64,000 nucleotides of DNA from Acytostelium subglobosum LB1 (Eukaryota; Evosea; Eumycetozoa; Acytosteliales; Acytosteliaceae): positions 806,001 to 870,000 of the forward strand of contig NW_012236526.1 in the NCBI RefSeq assembly GCF_000787575.1. Reading direction: 5' to 3'. Numbering within the stretch: the stretch's first letter is position 1; every line of letters begins with the position of its first letter. Under the pieces are notes generated by a model. The model made no database searches. It was not told the origin of the DNA and saw only the letters and a program-made list of their open reading frames with translations. This document shows positions 11,363 to 24,131 of the stretch, in pieces. A program made the position numbers and the translations under genes.

Positions 11363-13310
11363 CTAGCAGGCGACAACTGGATTGGTAACCTTTTGCTGTG
11401 GTGCACCCTTGGTGATGTAGCCAAACTTGTAGGAGTTGCCCTGCGACAGACCCTCCTGGTACTTGGGGAACACGTAGCCACCGTCCACCTTGTCGGCACC
11501 CCAGATGCTGTCGAGGTTGTCGACGTTGAACTTGACCGACTTGACCTTGGCATTGCCCTTGTTGGAGATGGTGCACTCGATCAATGTGAACTTGGTGCCG
11601 GCGTTGTCCCACTGGTTCACAGTGTTGTAGGCAAAGTCGACATTGCAAGCGGATGGAGAGGTCGTTGGTGTGCCGGTGGTTGTCGACTGACCGGTAGTTG
11701 ACTGGCCGGTAGTTGTTGGCTTGCCAGTGGTAGAGCTAGTGGTCGAGGTGGTAGGCTTGGCAGTGGTAGAGCTGGTGGTCGAGGTCGTGCTGGTAGTCGA
11801 TGTGGTCGGCTTGCCGGTTGTCGCTTGACCAGTTGTCGCTTGACCAGTGGTTGCTTGACCAGTGGTTGCTTGGCCAGTGGTTGGTTTGCTAGTGGTTGAG
11901 CCGCCTCCTGCAGGGATGAGAGCGGCAAGTGCTCCAACGAATCCGGCATTGTAGTCAGTGGCAACCTCATTCTTGATGTAGTCACCACGGTCATCGACGT
12001 AGCTGTCATCCAATCCTGGACCGCCAACAAGTGCTCCCTTGAGCAGGTAGACGTTGTTCTTTGGATTGTTGATATCGTTGGTGGTCGAGTGATGGGCGGC
12101 ACGATGATGTGGGTTGATTGGATGGTTGGGTCCAATGCCAACGACGAACGATTGTTGCTTGGGGTTGTTTCCGAGCAGGTAGTTGATTTGGCTGCGGCAG
12201 AATCCGACATTGGTGTCACCACCATAGACGGCAGAGAGGAAGGCAGCTGTGGCGGTGTAACGTGCTGGGCCCCATTGGCGCAACCAAGCCATACCGCCTG
12301 GAGTGTAGGAGATACGGCCTCCTGGCTGCCAGTATGTCAACCAACCTTGGAAGTCCTGCTTGTACTTGGAGTCACCAGTGATCTGAGCCATCAGAAGTAC
12401 GGCACCTGGAGCCTTAAGGTCCCAATCGTGAGAGTTACCCTGGGCCTTGCCACCGATACCGAAAGTAGCATAGTCAGACTTGGCCTTGGTCAAGAGAGCG
12501 GCGTCACCAGTTGCCTTGTAGAGCCAGAGAGTGCCCCAGACAATCTCGTCCTGGTAGCCAGAGAATGAGTTGTAGAAGTTGGCGGCGTTCTTGATGCAAT
12601 CAGAGTACACTCCACGGTAAGTGTCACCAAAGTTGTGCAACTGCTTGGCGTGTGTCAGACAGTTTGACGAGTAAGTTGGGTCACGGTTCTTCCAGATGAT
12701 CGATGCGGCGGACAGTGCGGCGGCAGCCTCCATGGCCACCTCAGTACCTGGGCACGAGGGGGAAAGTGTGTACCATGGACGGGCCATGGTCATCATTTCG
12801 GGTGGGCCCCAGAACGAGTGATCAAGGTTACCATCTCCAACTTGTCCAACAAACTCATTGGTCGATGTGTGAGCGGCTATCAGCCAGTCAGTTCCGTACT
12901 TAATGTCCTCGAGGAACAGGTCCGTCAGGCCACAAGAGGCGATGTTTTGCTCATATTGGATGAATGCCCATCCGAGCATTGTCATTGAGTAGGCCATTGG
13001 CAGGGCAAACTTGACTCCGTCACCAGCGTCAAAATATCCACCGGCCAACTTTCCATCGACTGACACCGAGTCACCACGCCAAGGTACATCATTATCAGGT
13101 AGCTTTCCAGCTCTATTATATTTGTAGAACATCAAGGCATACTTTAATGTGTCACAGTAGTCAATTGTATAAGCTATTTGATTGAATGGTATGTTAGAAT
13201 TTGTGGAGGACGGCGAGGGCGAGGGCGAGGATGAGGGCAGGAATCATACCATTATAACTTTGGAATAAGGTAAGGACCAACAAGATGGTTCCAATTAATT
13301 TAGTATTCAT
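11363..13310 (-). CDS. celA: Secreted GH9 endoglucanase with Thr-rich linker and CBM49-like domain
   Basis: This is a family 9 glycoside hydrolase cleaving beta-1,4-glucan; its closest architectural match is the D. discoideum germination cellulase CelA. Two exons (13310-13250 and 13173-11363) encode 623 residues. The first exon is a clean signal peptide (MNTKLIGTILLVLTLF). The catalytic domain shows NRAGKLPDNDVPWRGDS, GYFDAGDGVKF with the nucleophile-region Asp pair (the family's usual His after DAGD is Gly here), and the C-terminal acid motif DDRGDYIKNEVATDYNAGF. A Thr/Gly/Ser linker with TTGQA and TTSS repeats follows, then a C-terminal carbohydrate-binding module (about residues 525-623) bounded by Cys. 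A role in spore or stalk cellulose remodelling is inferred. Confidence 0.92.
13211..13239 (-). repeat. GAGGGC array in celA intron
   Basis: GGCGAG/GAGGGC units lie inside the 76-nt celA intron. On the celA sense strand they are C-rich, the same polarity as the other hexamer arrays in the window. Confidence 0.7.
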
Positions 13311-14829
13311 TGTATATTTAATGAATGTATAATAATATTATATTGTAGGGTAATTTTACAGAATATTAATTGTTTGAATGATTGATTGAATATGTAATAA
13401 AATAATTAATTAAATATTACTCTGATTGTTTGATTGATTGAGTCTTCCGTATAATGATTGTCGTTTATATATAGTTGAGGTATCCCTTTGTCTGAAGGCA
13501 CCTGTTTCTAAGCCTGAAGGTCTAATTATTGATCTTAGACCTACAACTCCCTAAATAAATATTAATAAATAATAATTTTAATCGTTTGTTAACTTCTTAA
13601 CCTGTAAAGTACTTATTAATGGATGTTCTGGCCGAGTGTATTAAGTGAATGGGAAGTGCTGTGGTGGACATTAGATGTTCGACATCGAAGTCTAGACGCC
13701 AGAGTTGGCGAATGAACATGGGTCCACACTTACATCTGAGACCCACCTATCAATCGATTGACCGGGTGCCACCTACCTACCCACTCACACACACACACAC
13801 ACACTAATCAAAATTATCCAACCAACCAACGACATTGGATTGTCGTCTTTGGACCATCGCATCGTCAAACCAAAAATGGGCGATAGATGAATCACATCCA
13901 CACCACATCAACAACAATACAAACTCTTTATCTTGTCACATGACAAAAATTAATCTATCTCTTATTAGCCCTTCATTGTTAATAGAATGAGGTCAGTGCC
14001 AACGAGAACTGGTATTGTGGCAATCCAACAACAAAGTGGGTGAATCGTCAACCAATAAGGAAAAACGTCTGGCTCTGACGATTGACACTGACTTGTGGGT
14101 GGGGGATAGGCTTGGGTCTACAAGACCAACCAATTTCTACCCACCCCGAGTTATCGAATAAAGGGTCCTCAACTCATAACTAGTTGGGCCAATGGAGATC
14201 GATGCCGAGTCCACCCAACCCACAAATAGTCTTAATTTAGATACTTACAATGATGATCTGATCAGATCATCATCACCATCATCTTCAACTGCCCATTAGT
14301 AGGGGGTTATCTATCCGTCAACTGGTTAATAAACATCCTGTTTTGATGATGGTGAACCATTACCTTTTTACATTATTGTAAATTACACTTTGGACCAGGT
14401 CCAACGTCAGTCAAGTCATTCATTAATGATTGAACAGATGAATGAATGAATGAATGATCCACTCCATATGGTCCGTCTTGAGATTGATGGGTTCATCATT
14501 ATTGTAATGTGATGTGAAGGTCAAAGCAGGGGTTCGACGCGCATCACATTGGATTGATTACTCCTTGATTGCCAAGATGATTGATATAGAGTGATAATCG
14601 AACGACATACTTTATTGGATTGTAAATTTCCAATGCGAGATAGATTGATGATTGATTGATGTTGAGAGTTGGATAACATGTGTGATTAAGAAAGAGGTGC
14701 CTTTGATTGAACGTCCAGCCAGTCCAATGCCTTGATGATGAAATGAAGCCACAAGTACATTGTTAATGATATAGTCTATGATTGTATATGTATGTATATA
14801 ATAGAGATGTTGTGTCCATCCATCCTTGA
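13311..14829. other. Long intergenic region upstream of celA
   Basis: About 1.5 kb has no supportable gene. It contains an AT-rich celA promoter (13311-13620), a small hairpin at 13518-13542 (AGGTCTAA/TTAGACCT with a 9-nt loop), a CA run at 13785-13804, a 20-nt palindrome around 14252-14271, and unique mixed-composition DNA. Some may be regulatory sequence for developmentally controlled celA. Confidence 0.5.
13785..13804. repeat. (CA)n microsatellite
   Basis: About ten consecutive CA units lie in the celA upstream region. No other function is visible. Confidence 0.85.
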
Positions 14830-16947
14830 TCATGATTGCTTTGGACTGTAACGCATGCTCAATCTGTCGGTGTAGGACAGTGGCGGCGAAACAGGCTGTT
14901 GCAAGTTGGATGTTGATGGTGGACTTGACGATGATGAGGTTGGCGTGTTGATACTGGCCAGCTCGGCAAAGTCAAATAAAGGTGATAGGCTTCGGCCGCT
15001 GCTTGGACTACTACTTGGACTGTCGATGCCACTGTTCGAGCTTACAGGACTGCCACTGCCACCCCTCCATTGAGGTGGCATCGGCAATAATGTTGATGAG
15101 GATGGATTGTACAATGATGTTGATGACGATGACATTGAGGAGAATGAAGTGGCACTACTCTTCATGTCAATGGGGATGAAGCGGGGTGAGCGTGCGCCTG
15201 TGGACATGTCACCGCGGCTCTCGTGGTAGGTGTTGAGCTTGCAGATCTTGTCCACGTCGAATACAAAGGTGCTGAACGACTTTTGCTCGACAGAAAGCTG
15301 GCCAACAATGCGCGTCGACAGCTTGCCCAACAGGTTGCCACTCAATATCGTGCAGTCCTTGATAAAGTAGTGCGCCTGCAGGAAGAGCGAGGTGGGTGAC
15401 AGGTATCTACCACTGCCGCTGCTGTTGTTGTTGCTGTTGTTGTCTTCATTGTCGACGGACATCGGATCGATCTTGAAGGTGCTCAGGTCGATGCCATAGT
15501 GAGTGGATGGAGCTGGATGGTTCTGAGTGAATGAGAACAAGCGACAAGAGATGACATCGATGATGCCATTCCTTAGATTGTCACAAAAGTCCAACTCGAT
15601 CGAGGTCACATGCTCGGCCTTGAGATAGAGTGTCTCCAGACTGGACTCATTGGCCTTGAACTCCTCCAGACTGGGACAGTCCAGCAAGCAAGTGTTGATC
15701 GATGGCCACGCCTCAATATCCAGGCGACGCAATGTGTTGGAGCATATGCGCAGATGACCGATTTGATGAAGATATATATACAGCTCCTCGAGATTGATCA
15801 TCGAGTCCAACGTCCTCTCCAACTCCTTCTGGGTCATATCAGGACATTCAAACAATGACAATGTCCTAACATTGTAACCGTTGATCACCCTAATCTTGCC
15901 AGTGCATCCCTCCAAAGACAACGTCTTCAACAAAGGTGTTAACAACTCTGTCGTTTGTAAAGAGTCACAACTGTTTGAATGAATGATTGGAGTATGTATT
16001 AGTTCTTGTATTGAGTGGATATGGAACATCAAACTATCTTACCCTTCGACAAAGAGTTCTTCGATAACATTGGAGTCAATCCTGATCGATCGCAACATTG
16101 GCAGACATGATAGACTGAGATGAGTGATGGTCGAGAGACTGCCAATGGTATAGGACGCCAATGAGCTGTTGCGATAGATTATCAATCTATTGAGCTTCAA
16201 ACTGTTCTGTAACATCTGCAGTGCACTCTCATTGACATTGCAGTTCATCAACTCTAGATTCTCCAATTGTTTACAACTAATAAGATTGATTGATTGGTTA
16301 GTTAATGAGGTTGATGATACATCAATCAATCACTTGGACATAACATACTTTATAAGTGTCCTGATCGATTGATCAAGGTCTGATTGAGTCTGTTGATCAT
16401 TGGACTCGGCTGACTCTGAGACGATGCCATTCTCAATCAGTATCTTGTGACCATAGTGAGGTAGTAGTGAGAACTTGAGCGACTTTAGATGTTGCAGCTT
16501 GGATATTGTGCAAAGGGCCATGGGGGAGAGCGTCGACCTTGGCGTCCAAGTCTTGCCCTGTTGCTTCATGAACACCAGGTTGGCCTGATGGCTCAGTGAC
16601 AGCAACGAGAGATGCTCGACGCGCTTCAGTGGTGCCAGGGCACGCTCAAACTCTCTGTCCGATATCAGAATGGAGTTGATACTCAACATTGAGAGATCGG
16701 GACAGTTGGATGTGATTGAGTGCAGTTGATCAGAGTCCAACGGCAGTGATATCTCCAGCTGACGCAGGTTGTGGCATGTTGTGGCAAGGCTGTGGCCCAA
16801 GCTACGTGTAAAGTCGACCATACCAATGTTCTCGAATGTAGACTTGCATGTGTCCATGTTCTCAATTGACATGTTACTATTATTGTTATTATTCTGTTGT
16901 TGTTGTTGTCTACTTCGTAGTTGTACATTATTATTACTATTTACAAT

Positions 16948-16983
<36 letters not shown>

Positions 16984-17522
16984 TGACTTTGTTGTTGGTG
17001 ATAGTGATGTTGTGAGTGAGAATCGATGCAGGCCTCGACCAAAGCCATTGTTTAGATAGGATAGTATGCGATAGGGTAGTGGCTTGCATGTGAGTGGCCG
17101 ATTGTCATTGATGGTAATGAGCAGGTGACGCCAAATGGACAATTGGTTCGAGCCAATGACATGATACCAATGTCGACAGATATGTATCAGTGGCGTACTG
17201 AAAGGATCGCAGTAACTGAATATATTGACCATTATCTCTACTGATAAACTTTCGAATGAGCTTAGAACATCGTTGTTACTATTACTATTATTGTTGTTAC
17301 TATTGCTGTTGTTGTTGCTGTTGATTTGACCATAGTTATTAAGTCTTAAACGTTTGATGATTGATCTCTCGACATCATTATCACCATTATAATCATCAAT
17401 TATAGGATCATCATAATCTAATTCTATTATTATTAACATGACGTTAGAATGTATGAACATGATGAAGATGATTGTATAACCTTACCTCTTTTAAGACTTG
17501 GATCTTTCATTGAAGTGTCCAT
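14830..17522 (-). CDS. F-box and leucine-rich-repeat protein
   Basis: This is a probable SCF ubiquitin-ligase substrate receptor. Four exons (17522-17486, 17423-16349, 16276-16043, 15970-14830) give 828 residues. After an acidic, Asn-rich N-terminus, an F-box is visible around residues 60-100 (SVEIMVNIFSYCDPF, then HICRHWYHVI). It is followed by degenerate leucine-rich repeats, for example LKRVEHLSLLSLSH, LENLELMNCN and LKTLSLEGC. The C-terminal 200 residues are Ser/Pro-rich and probably disordered. Asn homopolymers coded by AAC/AAT lie in two places. The first exon is only 37 nt; its ATG opens MDTSMKDPSL. The substrate cannot be predicted. Confidence 0.75.
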
Positions 17523-17648
17523 GTCTTCTTATATATATATATATTTTAACTAATCTATCTATCTATCAAAGTAGAGGTAGATGACGTCTCTACAAGGCTC
17601 TAACTAAGTATAATCGGTTTGTTTGTATGATTGATTGATTGAGTTCAC

Positions 17649-17737
17649 TTCTCTTTCTCTCTGTCTTTGACTATGTCTATGTCTATGTCTCTGTCTCTGT
17701 CTCTGTCTTTGTCTATGTCTCTGTCTCTCTTTATCTT
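17649..17737. repeat. TGTCTC/TGTCTA imperfect hexamer tract
   Basis: This is a pyrimidine-biased tandem tract of CTGTCT, ATGTCT and TTGTCT variants about 90 nt long, upstream of the F-box gene. On that gene's sense strand it is purine-rich (AGAGACAGAGAC), like the leaders of other genes here. Confidence 0.75.
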
Positions 17738-18033
17738 TGCATTGATAATTAATAATAATAATAATAATAATATATTATGAGGAGCTAGATGATGGCTGTC
17801 AACAACACTGCTGCTGTAATGCTTTTGCCCTTGCTTAAATTATTGTGTGTTTGTGTGTATGAGGGAGAGAGAGCTTATGTGTGTTGGCTGTCAGTGAATG
17901 AATGGAGTGGAGAGAGTAAGTGAGTGATTGATTGATTGGATGATAGAATTGATTGAGTGAATGATGATTGTTGTTGTCGCTAGTGAGTGAGTGAGGTTAG
18001 AGAGGTGAGTGAGTTGAGATTGTGTCTGTGTTA

Positions 18034-18052
18034 GTGTGTGTGTGTGTGTGTG
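18034..18052. repeat. (GT)n microsatellite
   Basis: A perfect GT run is followed about 30 nt later by a second shorter one. It is non-coding. Confidence 0.8.
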
Positions 18053-18403
18053 TATGTCTTTGATTGTAATAGTTATGTGTGTTTGTGTATGTGTGTGTGT
18101 GTTAAGTGTTTGAAGTGTGAGTGAGTGAGCTGCATTAAATGATAGAGTTGAGTGGTTTAACTTATTAAAATTCATTTTTTTGAAGGGTTTGGCCTCTTTG
18201 TGTGTGTTTTGTTGTGCAAGTCTCGGAAGCAAGTTGAAGAAGGGGGGGAGAAGTACAACTTTGCTTGTCTGTCCTGGGTCACATACACACTCAACTATTC
18301 ATTCATTCATTCATTCATATCCATGTACTTGTTGGTCATGGACCAGACCATGTAATTGATATATCTCTTTGCCACGAATGTCATGACAAATGTTGTTGTC
18401 TGT

Positions 18404-20732
18404 TTATTGACAATCGTAGTTTGAATTGTAAAGTTGAGGCTTGTGATCTTTGGATACGTAGATACCCTTCTCGTAGCATTTACCTGGTGCAAGGGGCATT
18501 ACGATGTTTGGTAGTTTGTAAAGGTTGTCCGCGATGAAGTCCAATCCGATAAAGTAGAGCAACTCGACTTCAGAGTGCAGACGGAATGAGAACGAGGTGA
18601 TGGGTGCTGTGCCATTGTTGCAGACGACCAACTTCATCTCGGCATAGTCCTCGTTGTCGTCCAGGCTGTTGGGCGAGACGTGGTGCTGCTCAAATACGGC
18701 CTGGCACACGTCCGGATGGGATCCGTCGACGACCTTGCGCACTGGTGCCACGGGCGTGTCGCCACGCGAGCACATGGGCATCAGATTGCAGCACTCGGTG
18801 TTGCTGCAGGTGACGGGACGTGCGTACACGCAGGTCAGACCGAGCGCCTCACAGCCGAGCTCGGAGCACTGGCTGGGTCTGGTCGTCCAGCCCATCGATG
18901 GCTTGCAGGTTGAGCGCGAGACGTATGTGCGCTTGGTCGCCTCCTCGGTCAGACAGCTAAAGTCGTTGATGCACTGGCCTGGGTTGCGAACGCAGACGCC
19001 CTTGTAGTCGCCGCAGCAGCCTTCCAGAGTCTGCCACGTGCACTCACTCTGTTGCAAACAGTCCGACACTGACGATATGTCCTCGCACAAGTTGCTGGGT
19101 GGCGTGTCCACAATGCATGTTGGACGGTAGTTGACCAACACACAGTGCTGGCCGCTCGGACAGGCATGGTTGGCGCAGTAGCAAAAGTCGAGGGGCGAGG
19201 GCGATGGTGGACCCTTAGTCACGATGCACTTGGGCGTGCCATTGTCCTCGATGCAGTGCATGCCCTGTGGACAGGTCTGGCCGTCACACGCGTTGATCGA
19301 CTGGTTCCTCACACATGTTGGATAGCCATTGACAGCGAGACAGAAGAAGGCGTCAGGGCATATACGGTCCTGGCATGGCAGTCTTGGTGGCGTGTCCTTG
19401 ACGCATGTTGGCACGTTGTTGGCAAGCACGCAGTGGAATGACTGTGGACATATCTTGCCATTGCAAGTGGCGGGTGGTGGTGGCACACAGGTCTGCTCGC
19501 CGCCAATGATCTGGCACACGTAGCCATTCAAACATTTGGAAGTGCAGTCTCGGCTGGCGTTGGCAATGCATGTGGCTTGGTCGCCCAGCACAATACAATG
19601 GAAGTTGCCGGGGCAGATCACGCGATCACACTTGCTACGTGGCAACATACATGTTGCCGCACCATTGTCATTCAGACAGATGTTGCCGGCGGGACACCTG
19701 ACCGAGAGACAGGGGTCGGTCTGAGACACCTTGACACATGTTGGCTGGTAGTTGAGCATAACGCACTTCTTTCCATCTGGGCATCTCGTGGCTGCGCATG
19801 ATCTGATGTCAACGCAGCTGGCAACGCCTGCGAGCACCACGCACTTGGTGCCATCGGGACACAATGTCGTCGCGCACGAGTTGGCATCACTAACGCACAT
19901 TGCTCGACCATTGACCATCACACAACGATAACCTGAAGTACAATAGTTGGGTGGACACGAGTCCTGGATGGCCTTGGATACGGGGGCGATCTTGGTCTCG
20001 ATACATGTTGCGCGGCCATTGACTAGGACGCAGTGTGAGCCCTTGGCGCACTCCTTGTATGCGCACTGACAGATGTCGTATGATGGGTTGGTGTTGAGTG
20101 GGCTACACTTGATCTTCTCTTGGATGACGATGCATTGTTGGCCGGCTGGACACTTGAGTGAGCATGAGCCACGCACACAGGACTGTTGCTCAAACTTGTC
20201 TACAACACAGAACGTGCCATTTGGACAGCCCATGTCGAGACATGATGATGGCGTCTCGCCAAAGCAGGTTGGTGTGAGATTGACCAACACACAGTGCTGG
20301 CCCGCGGGACAGGTGGTCGGTGTGCAGACCGGGCTGGGAATGCCGGTTGTTGAGCTACTTCCACCACTTTTGGGAACACAGGTTCCAACGCCATTCACCA
20401 ACACACATACTGAGTCGTAGGGACACAGCTTTGTTGCACAAGAGTCTGTCACGTTTGGACTGGTAACAAACACACACTTTGGATATCCATTGAGTACAAT
20501 GCACTTCATATCATATCTACAATCTATTGTATCGCACAGGTCACTAACATCCTTGCCACCACCCTTTGATCCTTGTACATTGTCTATTGTGTTGGATATT
20601 GGAAGTTGGATATTGGAAGTTGGGAGTTAGAGATAGCCAAGTAACTCCACTTCTCTTTCAATGATACTCACCAAAGGTAACAAGAAGACTAAATAATAAT
20701 AATAATATTAATGGGACAGTTGTTGTGCCCAT
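18404..20732 (-). CDS. Secreted follistatin-like Cys-repeat protein, spore-coat type
   Basis: Two exons (20732-20672 and 20583-18404) encode 746 residues. Exon 1 alone supplies a signal peptide (MGTTTVPLILLLLFSLLVTF). The body holds about fifteen tandem repeats of roughly 38 residues of the form C-x(3-4)-CP-x-G-x-x-C-x(6-8)-PxC (for example CPAGQHCVLVNLTPTC), the follistatin-like repeat used by dictyostelid spore-coat and prespore vesicle proteins. A different Cys-rich segment follows (CTWQTLEGCCGDYKGVC), then a C-terminal beta-type domain of about 100 residues ending YNSNYDC, possibly a carbohydrate-binding module. A spore-coat or extracellular-matrix role is inferred from the architecture. 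An exact match to SP60, SP70 or another named protein cannot be claimed. Confidence 0.75.
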
Positions 20733-20845
20733 GATTGAGAATTAATAAATTATCCAAATGGAAAATAATATAATATTATAATATCCACAATAAAATGATT
20801 GATGGTTGATGTTTGATTGAATGATTTTGTGGCTGTTGCAACTAC

Positions 20846-20885
<40 letters not shown>

Positions 20886-21710
20886 GACAAGGATTGTGGT
20901 TGGCCGTCATCAATCAATCAATCTTTCCTCGCCAGCAATCCAGCTGCCCGCTGGCTATCCAGCCACAGTCTATATGCATCACAAGAAAACAATCCAATCT
21001 CTATTCCAGTAAGCCATGAATGATGTTGATGATGGTGATAATGAAGTGAGGGTCCTAGTGCGACGTCTGTACGTGACATCAACACCTCCATTTCATGTAG
21101 TAGTATTATTGTGATTCCATTGTCACAGTTGCGCCTCAGTACCTGGTACTGCCTTCACCATGTGAGTATAACAAGTGATCAATGTGTGAGCTTAAGCAGG
21201 GACCTCGCGAGGTGGTGTGTGGGAAGGAACACTCTGTGTGCGAATGTGTTTCATACTCAACAACTTGAAGTGAAGTGAAGTGGAATGGAGTTGGAGTGGT
21301 CTCGCTCTCTCTTTTACTAAGACACTCATCAATGGTAAAGTACGTACATGTGTTGTTGTAATAATAATAATAAAATAACAAATACAATGATGTTATTATT
21401 ATCTTTATCCTTTGGTGAAACATCAGATTATGGCGCCACCCGCTTGGATGATTTTTGATCAGAGGTGGGTTTCTGATGGGTGGGGGAGCTCTCATGAATG
21501 ACCTTGATCCCATCACTTTGACCACTCACAACAAGGGGTGTGAAGATTGATCAATGATCAACTTCATCTGACATTGAGACAATCACTTTTTTTATCTATC
21601 TATATCTATAACTTTTAATTGTAATTGTAATTGTAATATTATTGTTATCAATCAATCATTCATTCACCTTATTCATCTTGTAAAATAGTAGTTTTAGTTC
21701 AGATCAAGAC
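20733..21710. other. Divergent intergenic region
   Basis: The spacer lies between the divergent follistatin-repeat and dynamin-like genes. It contains an AT-rich follistatin-gene promoter (20733-20815), GTT repeats near 20844-20885, an (AAT)n run near 21360-21372, and an AT- and T-tract-rich 21585-21690 just before the dynamin-like start. Short open frames here have no protein-like features. Confidence 0.5.
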
Positions 21711-24023
21711 ATGGATAGACAATCTGTTGTGTAAGTTAGTGATGGATGTTGTGGGTGTTACAGGACAGGACATGTAGGAACACAATGGATACCACAGGAT
21801 AGGAGACTGACATCACACTCTCTACTTTGGAACTATTCAAACACTACTCAATCAATCAATCAATCAATCAACACTGGGAACTATTCCAATCAATCAACCA
21901 AACATAGTAAACCAATCTCAACGGTAATACCGTTTCCATTGAACTTTGACAACCAGAAGTTCACAGAGATGTACAAATCGTACAATAAGATTATGATTCT
22001 GGCACGTGACTTGAACACTCAGATCGATGTTCCAGAGTTTGTGGTCGTGGGCAAGGATGGAACGGGCAAAAGCGCCCTGATCGAATCGTTTGTCGGCTTC
22101 CCAATGGGCGACGCCGGCGCCACCCAGCGCCCACTGCTCATCAACTTGGTCAACAACCCACAGTACGAGCGACCACGCATTGTATTCAAGCGCGATCGCT
22201 TCCTGCCCAACCTCGAGGTGGACAAGGTCGTCGACCTGCAGGACCTGGCCAAGGAGATTGGCGCACGCAATGTCAAGAGCAGCATCCCCATCAAGGTGCA
22301 GTTTGAGTACCGCCACGTGCTCAACATGCAGTTCATCGAGCTTCCGGCCACCGCCGACGACGACCTGGTGCAGACTTTTGCGCGACCCACCAACCGCATG
22401 TTGGTGTTTGTGAACGCGGCGACAGCCGCTGGCGAGGCCGGCTACGCCGACGCGGCCAAGCGCTTCGATCCAAAGCTGGACCGCAGCATCTTTGTCTTCA
22501 CCAAATTCCACGACCACCTCAAGACATTCAGCAACGCTCGCGACCTCAATCGATACCTGAGCATCGTGAACAACGACGCACAGACCTTCTTCCTCACATT
22601 GCCCAACGCCGACGCGCGTGCGGGCGCCGGAAACAAGGAGCTGCTGGCCGCGGCACTCGACGAGCTACAGAAGCAGGACATGGAGCTGTTGGAGCAGCTG
22701 CAATTTGATCGCCGATTCGAGCGAAACATCGGCTACTCGGCCTTCCGCCACGCCGTCTCGGAGATCACATGGCGCCAGTACCAGGAGGCCATCCCCGAGG
22801 TGCTGAAGCGTCTGCGCGCCTTCCGCAAGAGCTCGGAGGAACAGCTCGCCAAGCTCAAGATCCAGCTCGAGAACATGAACGCCGGCAAACTGCGCATCAT
22901 CGCTAGCAACTACGTCATGGAGTTCTTGCAGTCGATTGAGAAGTTGGTGGTTGGCACGCTCGAGGGTAACCCCACACTCAACGGCCAGACCCTGGCCGAG
23001 GAGAAGTCACAGGACGAGACTGGCGAGTGGGTCGATCACAACCATCGCGCCATCCTCTTCGACGCCAAGACAATGAATGTGCCATTCCACGAGTCCAAGG
23101 TCTATGGTGGCCAGCAGTTTGAGCGTCTGCTTTCAGAGTTCAAGGCGATCAGCGAGGCTGCCGAGCTGGCCGAACTTTCTTCGGACGAGATTGCCACAGC
23201 CCTGGGCTCGAACCGCCCAAGCAACGTATCGGTGCTGGCGTGGGCGGCCAGCGACATTGCACAGCGCAAGTCCAAGGAGGCCTTGCGTCCCCTTATCGAC
23301 CAACTCTTCCGTCGTGCAGTCTACATCCTGCGTCGCCTCGTAGACATTGTCGATCGCATGATTGAGAACAAGAGACGTGCACAGATCCGTAGGGTTGGTG
23401 GCTCGCCATCATTCGAGTCGGCACCCATGTCACTAGGCGGCCTGCGCTCGGGCTCGAACGTGGGTCCAGGCGGCTCTGTCTCGGGCGCATCCGGCGCCAT
23501 GACCTCGGCGCTGGTCAACATTGACGACCACCCCTACTTCACGTACGCCATCAAGGAGATGTACTTCAAATTCATCGACCAGATCGTCCAGACCTGCAAG
23601 AGCAAGTGCATCGACGAGTTCTACACGACACGCCTCATCTACTGGGAGCTGCAGAACAACGACGAGCTCAAGGCGCTGAGCGAGGCAGGCGCCGCCGCCA
23701 AGACCAAGGACGACACACAGCGCGTCGTCAACAAGCTGGCCGCCAAGCTGTTCCGCGACACCAAGGCGCGCATCACCAAGAACATCATGTTGAAGTGCTT
23801 CAACTACTTCCTGATCCCCATGCAGTCGGACCTGTGGGGAGAGGTGCAGGGCCGCATCACCATCCTGTCCGACGTGATGCTGGAGGAGCTGTTCGAGGTG
23901 TCCGTCACCAAGGAGCGTCTAAAGGAGGACGAGCGTCATCTCGGCCAGATCTCAGTCCAGTTCACCCAACAAGAGGAGAACTTCATGTTGGCCGCCAACA
24001 CCTTCTCTCATCCAGTCTTCTAA
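21711..24023 (+). CDS. Dynamin-like GTPase, ARC5/Dlp-related
   Basis: This is a large dynamin-superfamily protein of 711 residues in two exons (21711-21730 and 21908-24023). The tiny first exon gives MDRQSVV and is joined by a 177-nt intron. The P-loop GKDGTGKS (55-62) and the following SALIESFVGF and RPL segments resemble plant ARC5 and dictyostelid Dlp proteins involved in membrane fission during cytokinesis or organelle division. Later GTPase motifs are degenerate: IELPA at 151-155 stands where DTPG/DLPG is expected, and TKFHD at 206-210 where TKxD is expected. A middle/GED-like helical region follows, with a Gly/Ser-rich insert near residue 510. No PH or Pro-rich domain is seen. Reduced or altered nucleotide handling is inferred. 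Confidence 0.8.
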
Positions 24024-24033
24024 GATGTATACC

Positions 24034-24039
24034 AATAAA
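24034..24039 (+). promoter_or_regulatory. AATAAA polyadenylation signal of the dynamin-like gene
   Basis: A canonical AATAAA lies about 10 nt after the stop codon. The position is close but usual for compact dictyostelid genes. Confidence 0.5.
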
Positions 24040-24131
24040 CATGTCCAAGTAGTAGTAACCTTTATTGATCGATTGTTTGATTGAGTGTGATTGATTGATT
24101 GAGTGAATGATTGGGATGGTAGCCCGATGCT

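Larger units (their letters stand above)
17523..18403. other. Simple-sequence-rich spacer
   Basis: About 880 nt separate the F-box gene promoter from the 3' end of the follistatin-repeat gene. Most of it is low-complexity DNA: a TGTCTC/TGTCTA run, an (AAT)n run near 17750-17772, GTGA and GATT repeats, two GT runs and a (CATT)n run near 18298-18317. No gene is supportable. Confidence 0.6.

Noticed and set aside
14982-15179. A 65-codon plus-strand frame inside the F-box gene
   Set aside because: It is antisense to the Ser-rich coding part and has no features of its own.
21136-21525. A 129-codon minus-strand open frame upstream of the dynamin-like gene
   Set aside because: It has low-complexity tyrosine and proline runs from repeats and no homology I can recognise; it probably lies in spacer DNA.
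22019-22517. Several long overlapping frames on both strands within the dynamin-like gene
   Set aside because: They are produced by the G+C-rich codon usage of the real gene and have no domain signatures.
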